Part shown: piece by piece, positions 36,622 to 46,454 of the stretch
Numbering within the stretch: position 1 is the stretch's first letter
Layout of the letters: every line of letters begins with the position of its first letter
Assembly (NCBI RefSeq): GCF_007860105.1
Contig: NZ_SJPU01000001.1
Location: forward strand, 310,001 to 374,000
Direction of reading: 5' to 3'
Source: Allorhodopirellula heiligendammensis
Lineage (GTDB): Bacteria; Planctomycetota; Planctomycetia; Pirellulales; Pirellulaceae
DNA length: 64,000 bases
Program-made: the position numbers and the translations under genes
Notes under the pieces: model-generated
Database searches by the model: none
Seen by the model: only the letters and a program-made list of their open reading frames with translations
What the model was told of the DNA's origin: nothing

Positions 36622-37713
36622 CTACAAAGAAGACGTCGTCTCGCTGCCTTGCGGCGAGCCCATCGCGCCCCAAATACCATATGGGCTTGTACCCGATCTT
36701 ACTTGAGCGGCATTCGCGTTCCCCGCGTCAATTGAATCAGTAATGAACTGCACAGACCCGTCGAGCATGAGAGCTTGAACACCGCCCTGATGGTAGCTCG
36801 TGGGGGCAAAAGTTCCCCAGGCATAATTGCTGTCAGAGTAGGCACACGACGGCGAGTTGGGTGAGAGTGTCGTTGTAAACCGATTATTAACGGCTCGTCC
36901 ATCGCCAAGAATCAGCCCGCGCCAACAATCAATTCCAGTCTGGTACTGGATGCGGTCTTCGGTAAGTGCAACAGTGAGACATGCTGCCGGGATCGCGGTT
37001 GAACCGTTATAGAGCGCACTCGCACGACCAACATCACCCTTCACAAGTGCTTGTTCGCGGGGGGCCCCGGTAACCTCGCTCATCGCAATCGTATTGCTCA
37101 GACCGTCGGTACAATCCCGGAAGGCTCGCCGACTACTACGCATCGAGGCCTCCAATGCATTGACAAACATGCTGCGTGAGTCAATTTTTGAAGTCGAACC
37201 ACCTTCCTGAGCGTCGGTGCGGTTGTTGTGCCACATTGCATCCCCAGTCGAGAATACATAGAGACATTTTGAAACGGTGCTGTACTCGCTGTTGGTAGCG
37301 TTGGGCGCCGAAGGACAGAGGAATGCACCCTGGGGGCCGGCATTTTGAAGGGTCGGTGAACTCCAGATCGACGATCCTGGCGCGGCATTCTTCGCATCCC
37401 GTTCAATCCCTTGATAGAGATTGCCCATTTCGAGGAAAGGCAGCAGGAAGATTGCAGCGCTGACATGCGGGTAGTCCGGGTAAGGACCACTGTAGCCTTG
37501 AAAATGAGTGGCCCCTACGGGCAATTGATCATAGGCGCTGTGGTAGTTGTGGATTGCCAGTCCGAGCTGCTTCATATTGTTGGAGCACTGCATCCGGCGT
37601 GCAGCCTCTCGCGCTGCCTGGACCGCGGGCAGCAGCAATCCCACCAACACACCGATAATGGCAATAACGACCAACAACTCAACTAAAGTGAAACCGGATC
37701 GAAAGTTCTTCAT
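36622..37713 (-). CDS. DUF1559 pseudopilin-like protein
   Basis: A 363-residue protein with a type IV prepilin-like N-terminus (FRSGFTLVELLVVIAIIGVL). Cleavage before Phe by a prepilin peptidase is expected. The planctomycete DUF1559 signature PAVQAAREAARRMQCSNNMKQLGLA follows directly after the helix. The C-terminal motif GGVQALMLDGSVQFITDSID is the characteristic 'H..G....DGSV.F' ending, with the preceding SYHQGG. These proteins are numerous in planctomycetes and are thought to form surface or periplasmic fibres. The lipoprotein gene lies downstream on the same strand, and the prepilin peptidase at 3794-5110 is a possible processing enzyme. Confidence 0.96.
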   Translation of the reverse strand: MKNFRSGFTLVELLVVIAIIGVLVGLLLPAVQAAREAARRMQCSNNMKQLGLAIHNYHSAYDQLPVGATHFQGYSGPYPDYPHVSAAIFLLPFLEMGNLYQGIERDAKNAAPGSSIWSSPTLQNAGPQGAFLCPSAPNATNSEYSTVSKCLYVFSTGDAMWHNNRTDAQEGGSTSKIDSRSMFVNALEASMRSSRRAFRDCTDGLSNTIAMSEVTGAPREQALVKGDVGRASALYNGSTAIPAACLTVALTEDRIQYQTGIDCWRGLILGDGRAVNNRFTTTLSPNSPSCAYSDSNYAWGTFAPTSYHQGGVQALMLDGSVQFITDSIDAGNANAAQVRSGTSPYGIWGAMGSPQGSETTSSL

Positions 37714-37777
37714 TGATAACTCTTACAGGATGTAAACGACTTGAAGTGAAGTGAAACGAGGTAAAACGAGGTGAGAA

Positions 37778-38626
37778 CTAAGCGTTAGCTAACGCCCATT
37801 CCCTAAAATTGTGAATTGTGTCGTCGTCACGGTTGCCAACGGGAAGGCTACTCTGCACAAAACTATTGATATCGCAAAGTTCGGCAACCGATTCGACAAT
37901 CACATCGGGACCATAGGCAAACTGCTCGAGATCTTCGCGGCGGGTCCCGCCCGTCAGGGTCAGCACCGTGCGATATCCCATTTGCACCCCGCCGAGGATA
38001 TCGGTGTCCATGGTGTCGCCGATCATGACGGTTTGCGACGTAGCCAGATTCAATTCCTTTCTCGCCGCTCGCATCATGATTGGACTCGGTTTCCCAACGC
38101 TAAACGCTTTGCGGCCGGTGACGGCTTCGAGATAGGCGACCGTTGCCCCGCAGCCCGGACGGGTTCCCGATTGAGTAGGGCAACTTGGGTCCATATTGGT
38201 CGCGATCAGTTTGGCTCCACCCAGAATCATATTGACGGCCGATTCGAGTGCGTCCAGAGTGACTGTCCGCCCTTCTCCGACCACGACGAAATCGGGCGCA
38301 TGATCGACGATCGAGAAACCGTTCTGATGCATTGCCTGTAGCAGGCCGCCCTCACCAATGATGTAAGCTGTGCCGTTGGGCTTCAGTTTGGCGAGGTAGC
38401 GAGCGGTGGCGATGGCGCAGGTGAATACGTGCGACTCCTCGACATGTATGCCCATCCGTTGCAGTTTTGTCTGAACATCCCGACGGGTGCGTTGGCTGTT
38501 GTTTGTCAAGAACAGAAACGGGATGTCGTTGCGGAGTAAGACGTCGATGAAGTGATCTGCTCCTGGGATCAATTGGCTGCCACGGTAGATCACACCGTCC
38601 ATGTCGATCAGAAATCCGGTTCTCAT
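37778..38626 (-). CDS. HAD-IIA family phosphatase (NagD/PGP-like)
   Basis: A 282-residue cytosolic phosphatase. Motif I is FLIDMDGVIYRG with the nucleophile Asp, motif II is FLTNNSQRTR, the cap region is ATNMDPSCPTQSG and motif IV is MIGDTMDTDILGG. The Lys of motif III is in SVGKPSP. This matches the NagD/4-nitrophenylphosphatase group (phosphoglycolate, nucleotide monophosphate or pyridoxal phosphate); the substrate cannot be chosen. The last codons form a 14-bp palindrome (GCGTTAGCTAACGC at 37782-37795), which may or may not fold in the mRNA. It is upstream of, and on the same strand as, the DUF1559 gene, but the two roles appear unrelated. Confidence 0.93.
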   Translation of the reverse strand: MRTGFLIDMDGVIYRGSQLIPGADHFIDVLLRNDIPFLFLTNNSQRTRRDVQTKLQRMGIHVEESHVFTCAIATARYLAKLKPNGTAYIIGEGGLLQAMHQNGFSIVDHAPDFVVVGEGRTVTLDALESAVNMILGGAKLIATNMDPSCPTQSGTRPGCGATVAYLEAVTGRKAFSVGKPSPIMMRAARKELNLATSQTVMIGDTMDTDILGGVQMGYRTVLTLTGGTRREDLEQFAYGPDVIVESVAELCDINSFVQSSLPVGNRDDDTIHNFREWALANA

Positions 38627-39163
38627 TAATATTGCTCAAGTGTGGGTGACGATCGCCGTCTGTCTTATTGGACGCGCGAAAAAGTCTGATGGCATTGAGC
38701 AGAATGCACGTCCCATGCCGATTCTAAGAAGGGGACACGCGATGCCGTTACAGCAACCCAGTGTTCAGTCGCCAAATCTGGCGGGGGTCACGCTATCAAT
38801 TTGCGCAGCGGCTCGCTGAGAAGCGCGGCAACGCTGCATGGGTTTTGCGCACCGGGATCGATCCCCCCGAACTGGCTCAACCAGCGGGGGCTCCTCATGC
38901 GCATCAACATCGTGCACTGGAGAAAATGGGTCATACACGCCCAACAGAAACAGCATCAATGACGCAATGTCATCGTGCCGCTCGGGACATTCGTGATCGC
39001 CACGAGTTGTGTTGATTCGTCCGTTCAGTCGAGTCCACATCCGCTCATCCCTTTGAGTGAGTTGCTAATTTTCATTTCCTGCGATGCGGAAAAGATTAGA
39101 GCGACTGCGCGTGGGATTCGCGTTTGCGGATTGTGAAGAATGCTTGAAGATGGATTAGGTGAC
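38627..39163. other. Gap between HAD phosphatase and threonine synthase genes
   Basis: Mostly without a supported gene, apart from the weak open frame at 38765-39040 listed separately. No hairpin with a T-run was seen after the threonine synthase stop. Confidence 0.45.
38765..39040 (-). CDS. Possible small hypothetical protein
   Basis: A 91-residue open frame downstream of thrC on the same strand. Its codons look ordinary for the genome, and an AAGGGA ribosome-binding-site-like motif sits 7-8 nt before the ATG. It contains a short hydrophobic stretch (SLMLFLLGVYDPF) and an acidic region (HDVDAHEEPP). I do not recognise it, and no overlapping gene competes for the space. It could equally be a chance frame. 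Confidence 0.3.
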   Translation of the reverse strand: MWTRLNGRINTTRGDHECPERHDDIASLMLFLLGVYDPFSPVHDVDAHEEPPLVEPVRGDRSRCAKPMQRCRASQRAAAQIDSVTPARFGD

Positions 39164-40591
39164 TCAGCCGTGCTGCTGAATCGCTTCAATGATGGCGTGG
39201 AGGTCGTTAGCGACCGGTACGGCGCGGTTCGCAAATCCGGCTTCGGTAACACCACGGCTACCCAAAGTTTTGTCAAAGAGCTCTTTGTCAGAAGTATGAT
39301 ACGCGACCGTCGCGGTCGGATCTTTGAGCTCATGGCCCGTCAAGATGCAAACCACCCGGTCGCTCGGCGCGATGACACCTTCACTGCGAAGCAGCTTCGT
39401 GCCCGCGACGCTAGCCGCAGACGCCGGCTCACAGCCGAACCCCCCGGCACCAACCTGGGCTTTTGCGTCGAGTATCTGCTGGTCGTCGACTTCGCGAACG
39501 ACCCCGTCCATGACTTCGAGAGCTCGCAAACATTTATTTAGGTTCACGGGTCGATTGATCTCGATAGCGCTCGCGATCGTATCAGCCCGCTTGCCATCGC
39601 GGTCCATGGCATCGTTGTACTGCGTAATCGATGTCATGCTCACATCGCCGCCGTTCCAGCGAACACCGTGGTTCTGCACGAGTTCATACAGCGTGTTGGC
39701 ACCGCGGGCGTTGATCACAGCCAGTCGTGGGATGCGATCGATCAGTCCGTGCTGATACAGCTCACTGAACGCCTTTCCAAATGCGCTGCTGTTGCCCAGG
39801 TTTCCGCCCGGCACAACAATCCAGTCAGGAACTTCCCAGCGGAGGGCCTCGAGCACCCGGAACATGATGGTTTTTTGGCCTTCCAAACGAAATGGATTGA
39901 CGCTGTTGACCAAGTAGATACCGAGCTCCTTGGCGATTTCTTTGACGCGGATCATGGCATCGTCAAAGTCGCCAGCGATCTGGATTGTCAAGGCGCCGTA
40001 GTCCAACGCTTGGCTGAGTTTACCGTAGCTGATTTTACCACTGCCGATGAAGATGACTGCCTTCATGGCACGGGTGGCGCTGCAGTAGAGTGCCAACGAT
40101 GCGCTCGTGTTTCCAGTGCTCGCGCAGGCTGCACGCTTCGCTTCCATCATCCCTGCGTGCGTAACGGCAGCGCACATCCCATTGTCCTTAAAACTGCCCG
40201 AGGGGTTCATGCCTTCGTACTGCAGATGCAATTGGCCCGGGTTCACGCCGACGTATTTTGCCACTTCATCAGCCTGCTGCAGGAGTGTTTGTCCCTCCCC
40301 AACTGTCACGATCTTGTCGTGGGGGGCGAAGGGCAGCAATTCATGAAACCGCCACACCCCTGAAAAACGCATGGGAACGTTGCGTTGACTCCACATCGCT
40401 TCAAAGTCGCTTAAACGAGTGGGCACGCCTGCGCGGTCCCAATCGTAAGCGATATCCAGCAAATCGCCGCAGCGGTCGCACGACGTGCGAATGCTCATCG
40501 TCTCGTAGGTGGCGGCGCAGCTCGGATTGATGCAGCGCTGAAAGGCAATGTCAGTTTGAGCAGCGTTATGCTTGGCGGCAGTCGAGAGCAT
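39164..40591 (-). CDS. thrC: Threonine synthase
   Basis: A 475-residue PLP enzyme converting O-phosphohomoserine to threonine. An N-terminal zinc-ribbon-like segment (CINPSC...CDRCGD) is followed by the fold-II PLP core. The PLP lysine is in [11 protein letters not shown], and the phosphate-binding and ring loops are at GNTSAS and [15 protein letters not shown]. The C-terminal domain has [11 protein letters not shown] and LTGHELKDP. This is the larger threonine synthase subtype common in planctomycetes and archaea. The ATG at 40591 is followed by a short unstructured lead. It is divergent from the Cys-rich protein gene, with a 65-bp gap. Confidence 0.95.
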   Translation of the reverse strand: MLSTAAKHNAAQTDIAFQRCINPSCAATYETMSIRTSCDRCGDLLDIAYDWDRAGVPTRLSDFEAMWSQRNVPMRFSGVWRFHELLPFAPHDKIVTVGEGQTLLQQADEVAKYVGVNPGQLHLQYEGMNPSGSFKDNGMCAAVTHAGMMEAKRAACASTGNTSASLALYCSATRAMKAVIFIGSGKISYGKLSQALDYGALTIQIAGDFDDAMIRVKEIAKELGIYLVNSVNPFRLEGQKTIMFRVLEALRWEVPDWIVVPGGNLGNSSAFGKAFSELYQHGLIDRIPRLAVINARGANTLYELVQNHGVRWNGGDVSMTSITQYNDAMDRDGKRADTIASAIEINRPVNLNKCLRALEVMDGVVREVDDQQILDAKAQVGAGGFGCEPASAASVAGTKLLRSEGVIAPSDRVVCILTGHELKDPTATVAYHTSDKELFDKTLGSRGVTEAGFANRAVPVANDLHAIIEAIQQHG

Positions 40592-40656
40592 TCGTCAGCG
40601 GTCACAGAGGGGATGAAGGGTAGCTGGGTTCGTCGCCATCATACCCGTCCGGGCGG

Positions 40657-41424
40657 ATGGAGGCGAGGACGTTAGCACCCTGCGAGAGAGTGGACTCAAG
40701 TCTCAACCTCGCTATCCTGCGACACGGCGGCACGGCGACACTGTGCCCCTTTATGGGCCCCGAGACTTGGAGTAGTGTAGGTAGGGTGAGGAGCGGACCT
40801 GTTGCGAGTGTTCGTCATTGTTTGGGTTCTCGATTGTTCGGTTTCAATCCATTGAGCCAATTCGCCAGCTCGGTTTGGCGACGCCTGATCTGTAGCGTCT
40901 TGCTACTGGTGTTGCTGCTTGGATTGACCGGAGTTCCGCTCACCCGCAAGGTACCCGCCAAGGAGGGGCGATTCCCCTGCGAGAATTGCCCCTGTGGCTG
41001 TGTGGATGCCGATTTCTGCTGGGATCGCTGCTGTTGCCACTCCGATGCCGATAAACTGCAGTGGGCCAGCGAAAACGATGTCACACCGCCCGCGTTTCTC
41101 GTCGCGAGAGTGACTCAGTCGGCGCGACTTGCCGGAACGCCATCATCTCGTCGGAGTAGTTGCTGCAGTCACTGCACGACTGCCACGCCGAGTCCAGCGA
41201 GTAAATCTCCTGCTGAGACCCCGCAAGTTCATCGCCTCGTGATTCTTGAGAGTGCAGCCAAGTGCCGAGGCATTGAGCTGGTTTGGTCACTGCTGTCGTG
41301 CGTGATCATCAACGCACGCCCCCCGATGCTAACCCGACCAGATCCCCCCTTCTTGTATCAGTTACCGATTATCAATGACCGGTCGCCATCGGTCTCGACC
41401 AGTCTCGATCCGCCGGTGCCCTAG
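40657..41424 (+). CDS. Cys-rich single-pass protein of planctomycete type
   Basis: Up to 255 residues, start uncertain; an ATG at 40753 or an even later start is possible because the first ~60 residues look poorly coding. A transmembrane helix (ICSVLLLVLLLGLTGVPL) is followed by a dense cysteine motif: CENCPCGC...CWDRCCCHSDADKLQWA. This pattern (CPCGC, CW..CCCH, K..WA, V.PP) resembles small proteins I associate with Pirellulaceae. The clustered Cys and His suggest metal binding just outside the membrane. The remaining C-terminus is Ser/Pro-rich, with a second Cys pair (CCSHC). It is divergent from thrC, with the DUF1559 gene downstream. Confidence 0.6.
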   Translation: MEARTLAPCERVDSSLNLAILRHGGTATLCPFMGPETWSSVGRVRSGPVASVRHCLGSRLFGFNPLSQFASSVWRRLICSVLLLVLLLGLTGVPLTRKVPAKEGRFPCENCPCGCVDADFCWDRCCCHSDADKLQWASENDVTPPAFLVARVTQSARLAGTPSSRRSSCCSHCTTATPSPASKSPAETPQVHRLVILESAAKCRGIELVWSLLSCVIINARPPMLTRPDPPFLYQLPIINDRSPSVSTSLDPPVP

Positions 41425-41748
41425 TCAGGCCGATTGACTCCTCTGCTGGTTCTTCACTGGCCGTACCTGGTCACTTGGCGACGACTGCGCGCGCTCAATT
41501 ATTCGCGGCCGCCCGCCAAGATTGAATTCTGCAACCAGCATCGAAACAGGTCAACGATCGGGCGTTGGAGCCCCATCCTGCCGCGCGAGGCTGCACGGAC
41601 GGACGGGGAAACGCTGCGTGCTGATCTTACCGCTCCCCGTCTATATTCCGAGGTTCGCCCGTCACACCAGCGTGGTCTGCCGCGATCGGCACGGGTGTTT
41701 CCCTCGATAGCTACCATTCACTCATTCAAACCACCCAAACATACTCCC

Positions 41749-42786
41749 ATGATCATTCACCGTTATGTCGCCCATGCTGTGCGGAATCGCTCCGCCTGGG
41801 GGCGGAATGGATTTACACTTGTCGAGCTGCTTGTCGTGATAGCCATTATCGGCGTTCTAGTAGGCTTGCTCTTGCCGGCCGTGCAAGCGGCCCGCGAAGC
41901 CGCACGGCGGATGTCGTGTAGCAATAATCTGAAACAGCTTGGCCTCGGGCTGCATATGCATCACGACGCACTTAACCATTTCCCATCACAACGACTACAA
42001 GCAATCGCACCTGTCCCAGCATCGCAACAATCGTTCTACCGCTGGGGGCCGCTGGCACTGCTCACCCCGTATCTTGAACAATCGGCGATCTATGGGGCCA
42101 TTGACCTTCAGAAACCACTCTTCATTTTTTCGATGGGGCCACCCCCCGCAGTGGTGACGCATCCAGATCTCGGTGGCGCCGTCGCCACGCAGGTGCCCAC
42201 GTTCCTGTGTCCAAGTGATGTCAATCAACGCGTCAGCGAAGAATGGGGCGCATGCAATTATCACGCGAACAACGGCACCGCGCAGGATGGTGGGGTTTAC
42301 GAGAATTGCGATGGGTTGTTCTATATTGACTCCCGCAAGCGATTTCGAGACATCCTCGATGGCAGTTCCAATACTGCTGCATTCTGCGAAACGCTCGTGG
42401 GATCAGGCCTGCCCGACAGCACGCGTGGCGTCGCCAACTCAGGTGCCGAACGGGTAACAGCCTCGGTGTGGGACGCGGCGGCTCCAACTATCGAAGACTC
42501 CTGGTGTTTGAACGATGCCAGCCCAGTGATCTTTAGCCGTGGAGAAAAATGGGCAGATGGCTCAGTCAATGATTCAGCGTACCACCATCACCGCGGCCCC
42601 AACGCTCTTGAGAACGATTGCTACTCGCGCTACGCAGCGATCATGAGCGGTCGCAGTCGTCACGTGGGTGGCGTGATGGTAGTATTCGCGGATGGTTCAG
42701 TCCATTTCATCACCGATTCAATTGACCTGAAACCCTGGCGTTTGCTCGGTTCGATTGCCGACCAGGAAGTGATTCCAGCGTACTGA
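41749..42786 (+). CDS. DUF1559 pseudopilin-like protein
   Basis: A 345-residue prepilin-like protein. The leader ends in GRNGFTLVELLVVIAIIGVL, then comes the shared DUF1559 motif PAVQAAREAARRMSCSNNLKQLGLG. The C-terminal part ends in GGVMVVFADGSVHFITDSID, with the preceding RHVGG. It is more compact than the copy at 36622-37713 but of the same family. The long open frame before the ATG at 41749 has no family features and its residues look random. The next gene, a PQQ-type propeller protein, is only 44 bp downstream, so the two are probably cotranscribed. Confidence 0.95.
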   Translation: MIIHRYVAHAVRNRSAWGRNGFTLVELLVVIAIIGVLVGLLLPAVQAAREAARRMSCSNNLKQLGLGLHMHHDALNHFPSQRLQAIAPVPASQQSFYRWGPLALLTPYLEQSAIYGAIDLQKPLFIFSMGPPPAVVTHPDLGGAVATQVPTFLCPSDVNQRVSEEWGACNYHANNGTAQDGGVYENCDGLFYIDSRKRFRDILDGSSNTAAFCETLVGSGLPDSTRGVANSGAERVTASVWDAAAPTIEDSWCLNDASPVIFSRGEKWADGSVNDSAYHHHRGPNALENDCYSRYAAIMSGRSRHVGGVMVVFADGSVHFITDSIDLKPWRLLGSIADQEVIPAY

Positions 42787-42830
42787 CTCAAGCCCCTACT
42801 TTCATTCATTTTCAACATTGAGACATCAAG

Positions 42831-44162
42831 ATGACTTCGATTTTCATGCTGTTCCTTGCAGCGATGACCAGCAATGGCAGCGTCTGGCCAGCCTTTCTAG
42901 GCGCCGGAGCAAAACATAAGTCCGCGCAGTCCGTGCCGCTGAACTGGTCGCCGACTGAGAATGTGGCGTGGCAGGTTGAGCTGCCAGGGTACGGTCAATC
43001 CAGCCCGGTGATCTGGGACAGTCACATCTTCGCCACCAGCGTGGAGGGGCCGAACAAGGACACTTATCACACCGTCTGCATAGACTCAGCAAGCGGCAAA
43101 GAAAAATGGCGGAAGAGCATTGCAAACTCGTTCCCGGTGAAAAACTCACACTACGTCAGCCGCGCCGCACCGACGCCGGTTGTCGATGCGAATCGCGTGG
43201 TTTCGTTCTTCGAGAGCGGCGACTGCATCGCATACTCTCACGATGGCGACGAACTATGGCGGCGAAACCTGGGCAAAGATGACGGCCCTTTGACAGCGGA
43301 ATTTGGCCTGGGCGCCTCACCATGTCAAACAGAGTCACACGTATATGTCTTGCTTGAACACGATGGCCCGAGCTGCTTGCTGGCGATCGACAAGGCGACC
43401 GGCGCGACTAATTGGAAGGCTGAGCGAACACCTCGCCGTAGCTGGAGCTCGCCAGCGGTAATGGAGATTGATGGCACCACGCAAATCGTCGTCAGCTCAG
43501 CGGGCAGTGTCGATGGTTATGACGCCGCATCCGGTGATCTGCTGTGGACGTTCACGGACATTGGTGGCAATACGGGAACAACTCCGATCGAATCTGGAAA
43601 TGGGCGTTTCTTGATTGGTGCCTCGGCAGGTCGCAACGGTGAGGACGCTGGCTCAGCGGCGGATTCCAACTGCCTGCTGCAAGTATCCCGAGAAAATGAT
43701 GAATGGACAGTCAAACGCGAATGGATTGCTGAAAAAGCATCCCCGAGCTGGGCGTCGCCGATCATTCACGAGGGACTCGCTTATTGGATCAACCGGGCGG
43801 GGGTCGTGTATTGCTTCGACGCCGAAAGCGGCGAGCAAGTTTACGCCAACCGCATCAAACAATCTTCTTGGGCGACGCCTCTTGCTGTCGGAGGTCGAAT
43901 TTATTTCTTTGGCCAGCAAGGGCTCGTAACGGTGCTCGCGGCAGGCCGCGATTTCGAGATTTTGGCCGAGAATGAATCCTGGACGGAAGACACACTCCCG
44001 GCCCAAACACCTCTTGCCGAAGAGACCACGGAGGAACGTCGCAGCGCCGCAGCGATGTTCAGCAAACCCACGCTCTACGGGGTGGCCGTCGCCGACGGAT
44101 CATTGATCCTCCGTGTCGGGAACTGCTTAATCGCCATCGGCGAACCGTCGTCGGACAAATAG
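42831..44162 (+). CDS. Exported PQQ-type beta-propeller protein
   Basis: A 443-residue protein with a short hydrophobic N-terminus (MTSIFMLFLAAMTSNGSVWP) followed by WPAFLGAG, the usual start of planctomycete PQQ-like propellers. Blades carry repeats such as 'CIDSASGKEKWRKS', 'AIDKATGATNWKAE', 'GYDAASGDLLWTF' and 'CFDAESGEQVYANR'. The propeller lacks the catalytic Asp/Glu of a quinoprotein dehydrogenase that I could identify, so it is more likely a binding protein. It lies 44 bp behind the DUF1559 gene and convergent with the WD40 kinase gene. Confidence 0.9.
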   Translation: MTSIFMLFLAAMTSNGSVWPAFLGAGAKHKSAQSVPLNWSPTENVAWQVELPGYGQSSPVIWDSHIFATSVEGPNKDTYHTVCIDSASGKEKWRKSIANSFPVKNSHYVSRAAPTPVVDANRVVSFFESGDCIAYSHDGDELWRRNLGKDDGPLTAEFGLGASPCQTESHVYVLLEHDGPSCLLAIDKATGATNWKAERTPRRSWSSPAVMEIDGTTQIVVSSAGSVDGYDAASGDLLWTFTDIGGNTGTTPIESGNGRFLIGASAGRNGEDAGSAADSNCLLQVSRENDEWTVKREWIAEKASPSWASPIIHEGLAYWINRAGVVYCFDAESGEQVYANRIKQSSWATPLAVGGRIYFFGQQGLVTVLAAGRDFEILAENESWTEDTLPAQTPLAEETTEERRSAAAMFSKPTLYGVAVADGSLILRVGNCLIAIGEPSSDK

Positions 44163-44195
44163 CTGTCGAGGCGATTTAACCGCCCGGCATCCGCG

Positions 44196-46445
44196 TTACT
44201 TTGGCACCACGCAGCTCATGTCCCACACACGGACAGTCCCGTCGCGACTGCTGGTGGCGATGCGGTGGGCGGTCGGGTCGAGGGAAACATTGTGGACAGC
44301 CGAGGCGTGGCCGCGGAGCGTTGTGATCGCGTCACCGTTGGAGAGATCCCAGACGCGAGCGGCGCCTCCCTGTTCACCGGTGACAAGATGCGTGCCGTCG
44401 CCGCAGAAGGAGACCCCCCAGATGTCTCCTTCACTGCCGACGAGATTCATCACTTCGGCGCCAGTCTCGGTATTCCAAACACGAACGTTCTTGTTCCATC
44501 CTACGGATGCCAATAGCGGGCCATCGGGAGCAAACTTGACGCTATAAATCGGGCCGTCGTGGCCCGCGAGCGTATTGCGCTCGTCGAGCGTCTCAGCATC
44601 GAACACTCTCACCACTTTATCGCTGCCGACACTCGCGATGAGTTTGCCATCACTGGAGTAATCGATACCAAGAATGGAGCCCGGTTGGTTTTTGCGGGCG
44701 AGCTGTTCGCCAGTATCGATGTCATACACATGGATGGTGCCTTCGACATCACCAGCGACGACACGATGGCCGTCCGGTGAGAATGCAACGCTACGGACCG
44801 CATTGTCTGCTTTCCATTCACTGACCAATTCGTAGTGATCGGAGTCCCATAGTTTGATCGATGAGTCATCCCCGCTGGTCATCAAGAGCGGGCGGGTAGG
44901 ATGATAGGCAACCATCCACACAATCCCCCGGTGGGCGTTAAAACTCTTTAATAACTGTTGATTGCCAATATCCCAAATTCGGACGCTGCCATCTTCGATC
45001 GCCGCCGCCAACCGCTCTCCGTCAGGTGCGAAGTCGACCGACCAAACGGTACCGGGGTTATCGGGCAAGATGACCGAGGGGAAATCATCGCCAGTGTCGG
45101 TACGCGACATTACGAATCCGGCCGTTAGCAGGCAAACCAAGCCGAATGCAGCGGCCCCCCATGCCGCCATCACCCAGCGACGCTCCAAACGCCGGTAACT
45201 TCCCGAGAGTTTTTTAACTTCCTTCGCGGCGACGCTGGGTACTTGAAGAGGCGAAATCGGGCCGTATCCATTGACGATCGATGCCAAGGCCGTGGCCACC
45301 GCGCTAGCAGACTCAGGCCGGTCCTCGGGTTTCTTCGCTAGCAGCGACAGGATCAGATCGGAAAGCGGACGTGGGATTGCCGCATTTAACTTGTGAGGTG
45401 CTTCGGGCGTCAGATGCATGATGTTTTGCATTACTCCGAGCGCCGAGGGAGCTTGAAACGGAGCCACGCCGGTCGCCATCTCATACATCACCGCCCCCAG
45501 CGAAAAGAGATCGCTCTGTTCATTGGCCGTCTCGCCCAGTGTTTGCTCGGGCGACATGTACAGGGGCGTGCCGGTGACCATGCCGGTTTTGGTGAGCTTG
45601 ACATCATCGGTGGCTCGAGCGAGCCCAAAGTCGGTTAGCTTGACTCGACCGGTCTCCGCTTCGATCATGATGTTCGCCGGTTTGATATCACGGTGAACCA
45701 TTTCTCGCTTGTGCGCCGCCGACAGCCCCGCGGCAATTTGCATACTGATCCGCGCGACGTCATTGGGTGGCAACGGACTGCGATCACTTAATCGGCGTTC
45801 GAGCGTATCGCCCTCAATCAGTTGCATCACCAGATAAGCAACTTCACCCTCATGCGCCTTGGCCACGTGGTACATCGGCACGACATGCTCGTGCGAGATC
45901 GCCGCGGCAGCGCGACCTTCACGACAGAATCGTTGGCGGGCAACATCGTTGGCTTGATACTGCGGATTGAGCACCTTGATCGCCACGCTACGATGCAAAT
46001 GAGGATCAAAAGCCTCCACGACAATCCCCATGCCGCCACGTCCGATCACGCGGGCGATCTGGAAGTGGTGCAACTTGCCGAGGTAGGCTGGGTCGTCCGA
46101 CGGATCCAGGAAATCCAGCTCGCCGGCGGGATCCTTCGTTTGCGCCAACTCGCCATTGGCGCTAGGATCCGTGGTGCGGTTCTCATGAATGCCACTGGGA
46201 TGTTCCTGCTCGATGCGAGCCATTGCATGCCAATAGTTCGATTCTTTGCCCGGATTCCATTTCTTCACACCCGACACAAGATCGTCAATCGGCAGTTCAC
46301 CGGTCGCGTCAGCCTGCAGAGCTCCTTGACAGGTTACGCACGTTTCAATGTGGTCAGTGAAACGAATATTGTCGTCAACGGACAAGGAACCTCGAATCAG
46401 ACCACTGAGTTGTTCAGGCGTCGGGCATGCGGATGTAACATTCAT
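44196..46445 (-). CDS. Ser/Thr kinase with anti-sigma-type zinc finger and WD40 propeller
   Basis: A 749-residue membrane kinase. The first ~50 residues hold an anti-sigma-type zinc finger with HIETCVTC (HxxxCxxC). The kinase domain (about residues 126-390) has GRGGMGIV, VAIKVL, MVHRDIKPANIM, DFGLA and GTPLYMSPEQ, all intact. A transmembrane helix (about 425-448) is followed by roughly seven WD40 repeats on the outer side (for example 'IWDIGNQQLLKSF', 'LWDSDHYELVSEW'). The ECF sigma gene lies directly upstream, 9 bp away. This arrangement fits the planctomycete ECF/Ser-Thr-kinase groups: the kinase would bind or phosphorylate the sigma factor in response to an external signal. Confidence 0.95.
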   Translation of the reverse strand: MNVTSACPTPEQLSGLIRGSLSVDDNIRFTDHIETCVTCQGALQADATGELPIDDLVSGVKKWNPGKESNYWHAMARIEQEHPSGIHENRTTDPSANGELAQTKDPAGELDFLDPSDDPAYLGKLHHFQIARVIGRGGMGIVVEAFDPHLHRSVAIKVLNPQYQANDVARQRFCREGRAAAAISHEHVVPMYHVAKAHEGEVAYLVMQLIEGDTLERRLSDRSPLPPNDVARISMQIAAGLSAAHKREMVHRDIKPANIMIEAETGRVKLTDFGLARATDDVKLTKTGMVTGTPLYMSPEQTLGETANEQSDLFSLGAVMYEMATGVAPFQAPSALGVMQNIMHLTPEAPHKLNAAIPRPLSDLILSLLAKKPEDRPESASAVATALASIVNGYGPISPLQVPSVAAKEVKKLSGSYRRLERRWVMAAWGAAAFGLVCLLTAGFVMSRTDTGDDFPSVILPDNPGTVWSVDFAPDGERLAAAIEDGSVRIWDIGNQQLLKSFNAHRGIVWMVAYHPTRPLLMTSGDDSSIKLWDSDHYELVSEWKADNAVRSVAFSPDGHRVVAGDVEGTIHVYDIDTGEQLARKNQPGSILGIDYSSDGKLIASVGSDKVVRVFDAETLDERNTLAGHDGPIYSVKFAPDGPLLASVGWNKNVRVWNTETGAEVMNLVGSEGDIWGVSFCGDGTHLVTGEQGGAARVWDLSNGDAITTLRGHASAVHNVSLDPTAHRIATSSRDGTVRVWDMSCVVPK

Positions 46446-46454
46446 AATTCGTTG

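Noticed and set aside
41434-41748. Upstream extension of the second DUF1559 gene
   Set aside because: The residues before the ATG at 41749 look random, and the prepilin leader only makes sense starting at that ATG.
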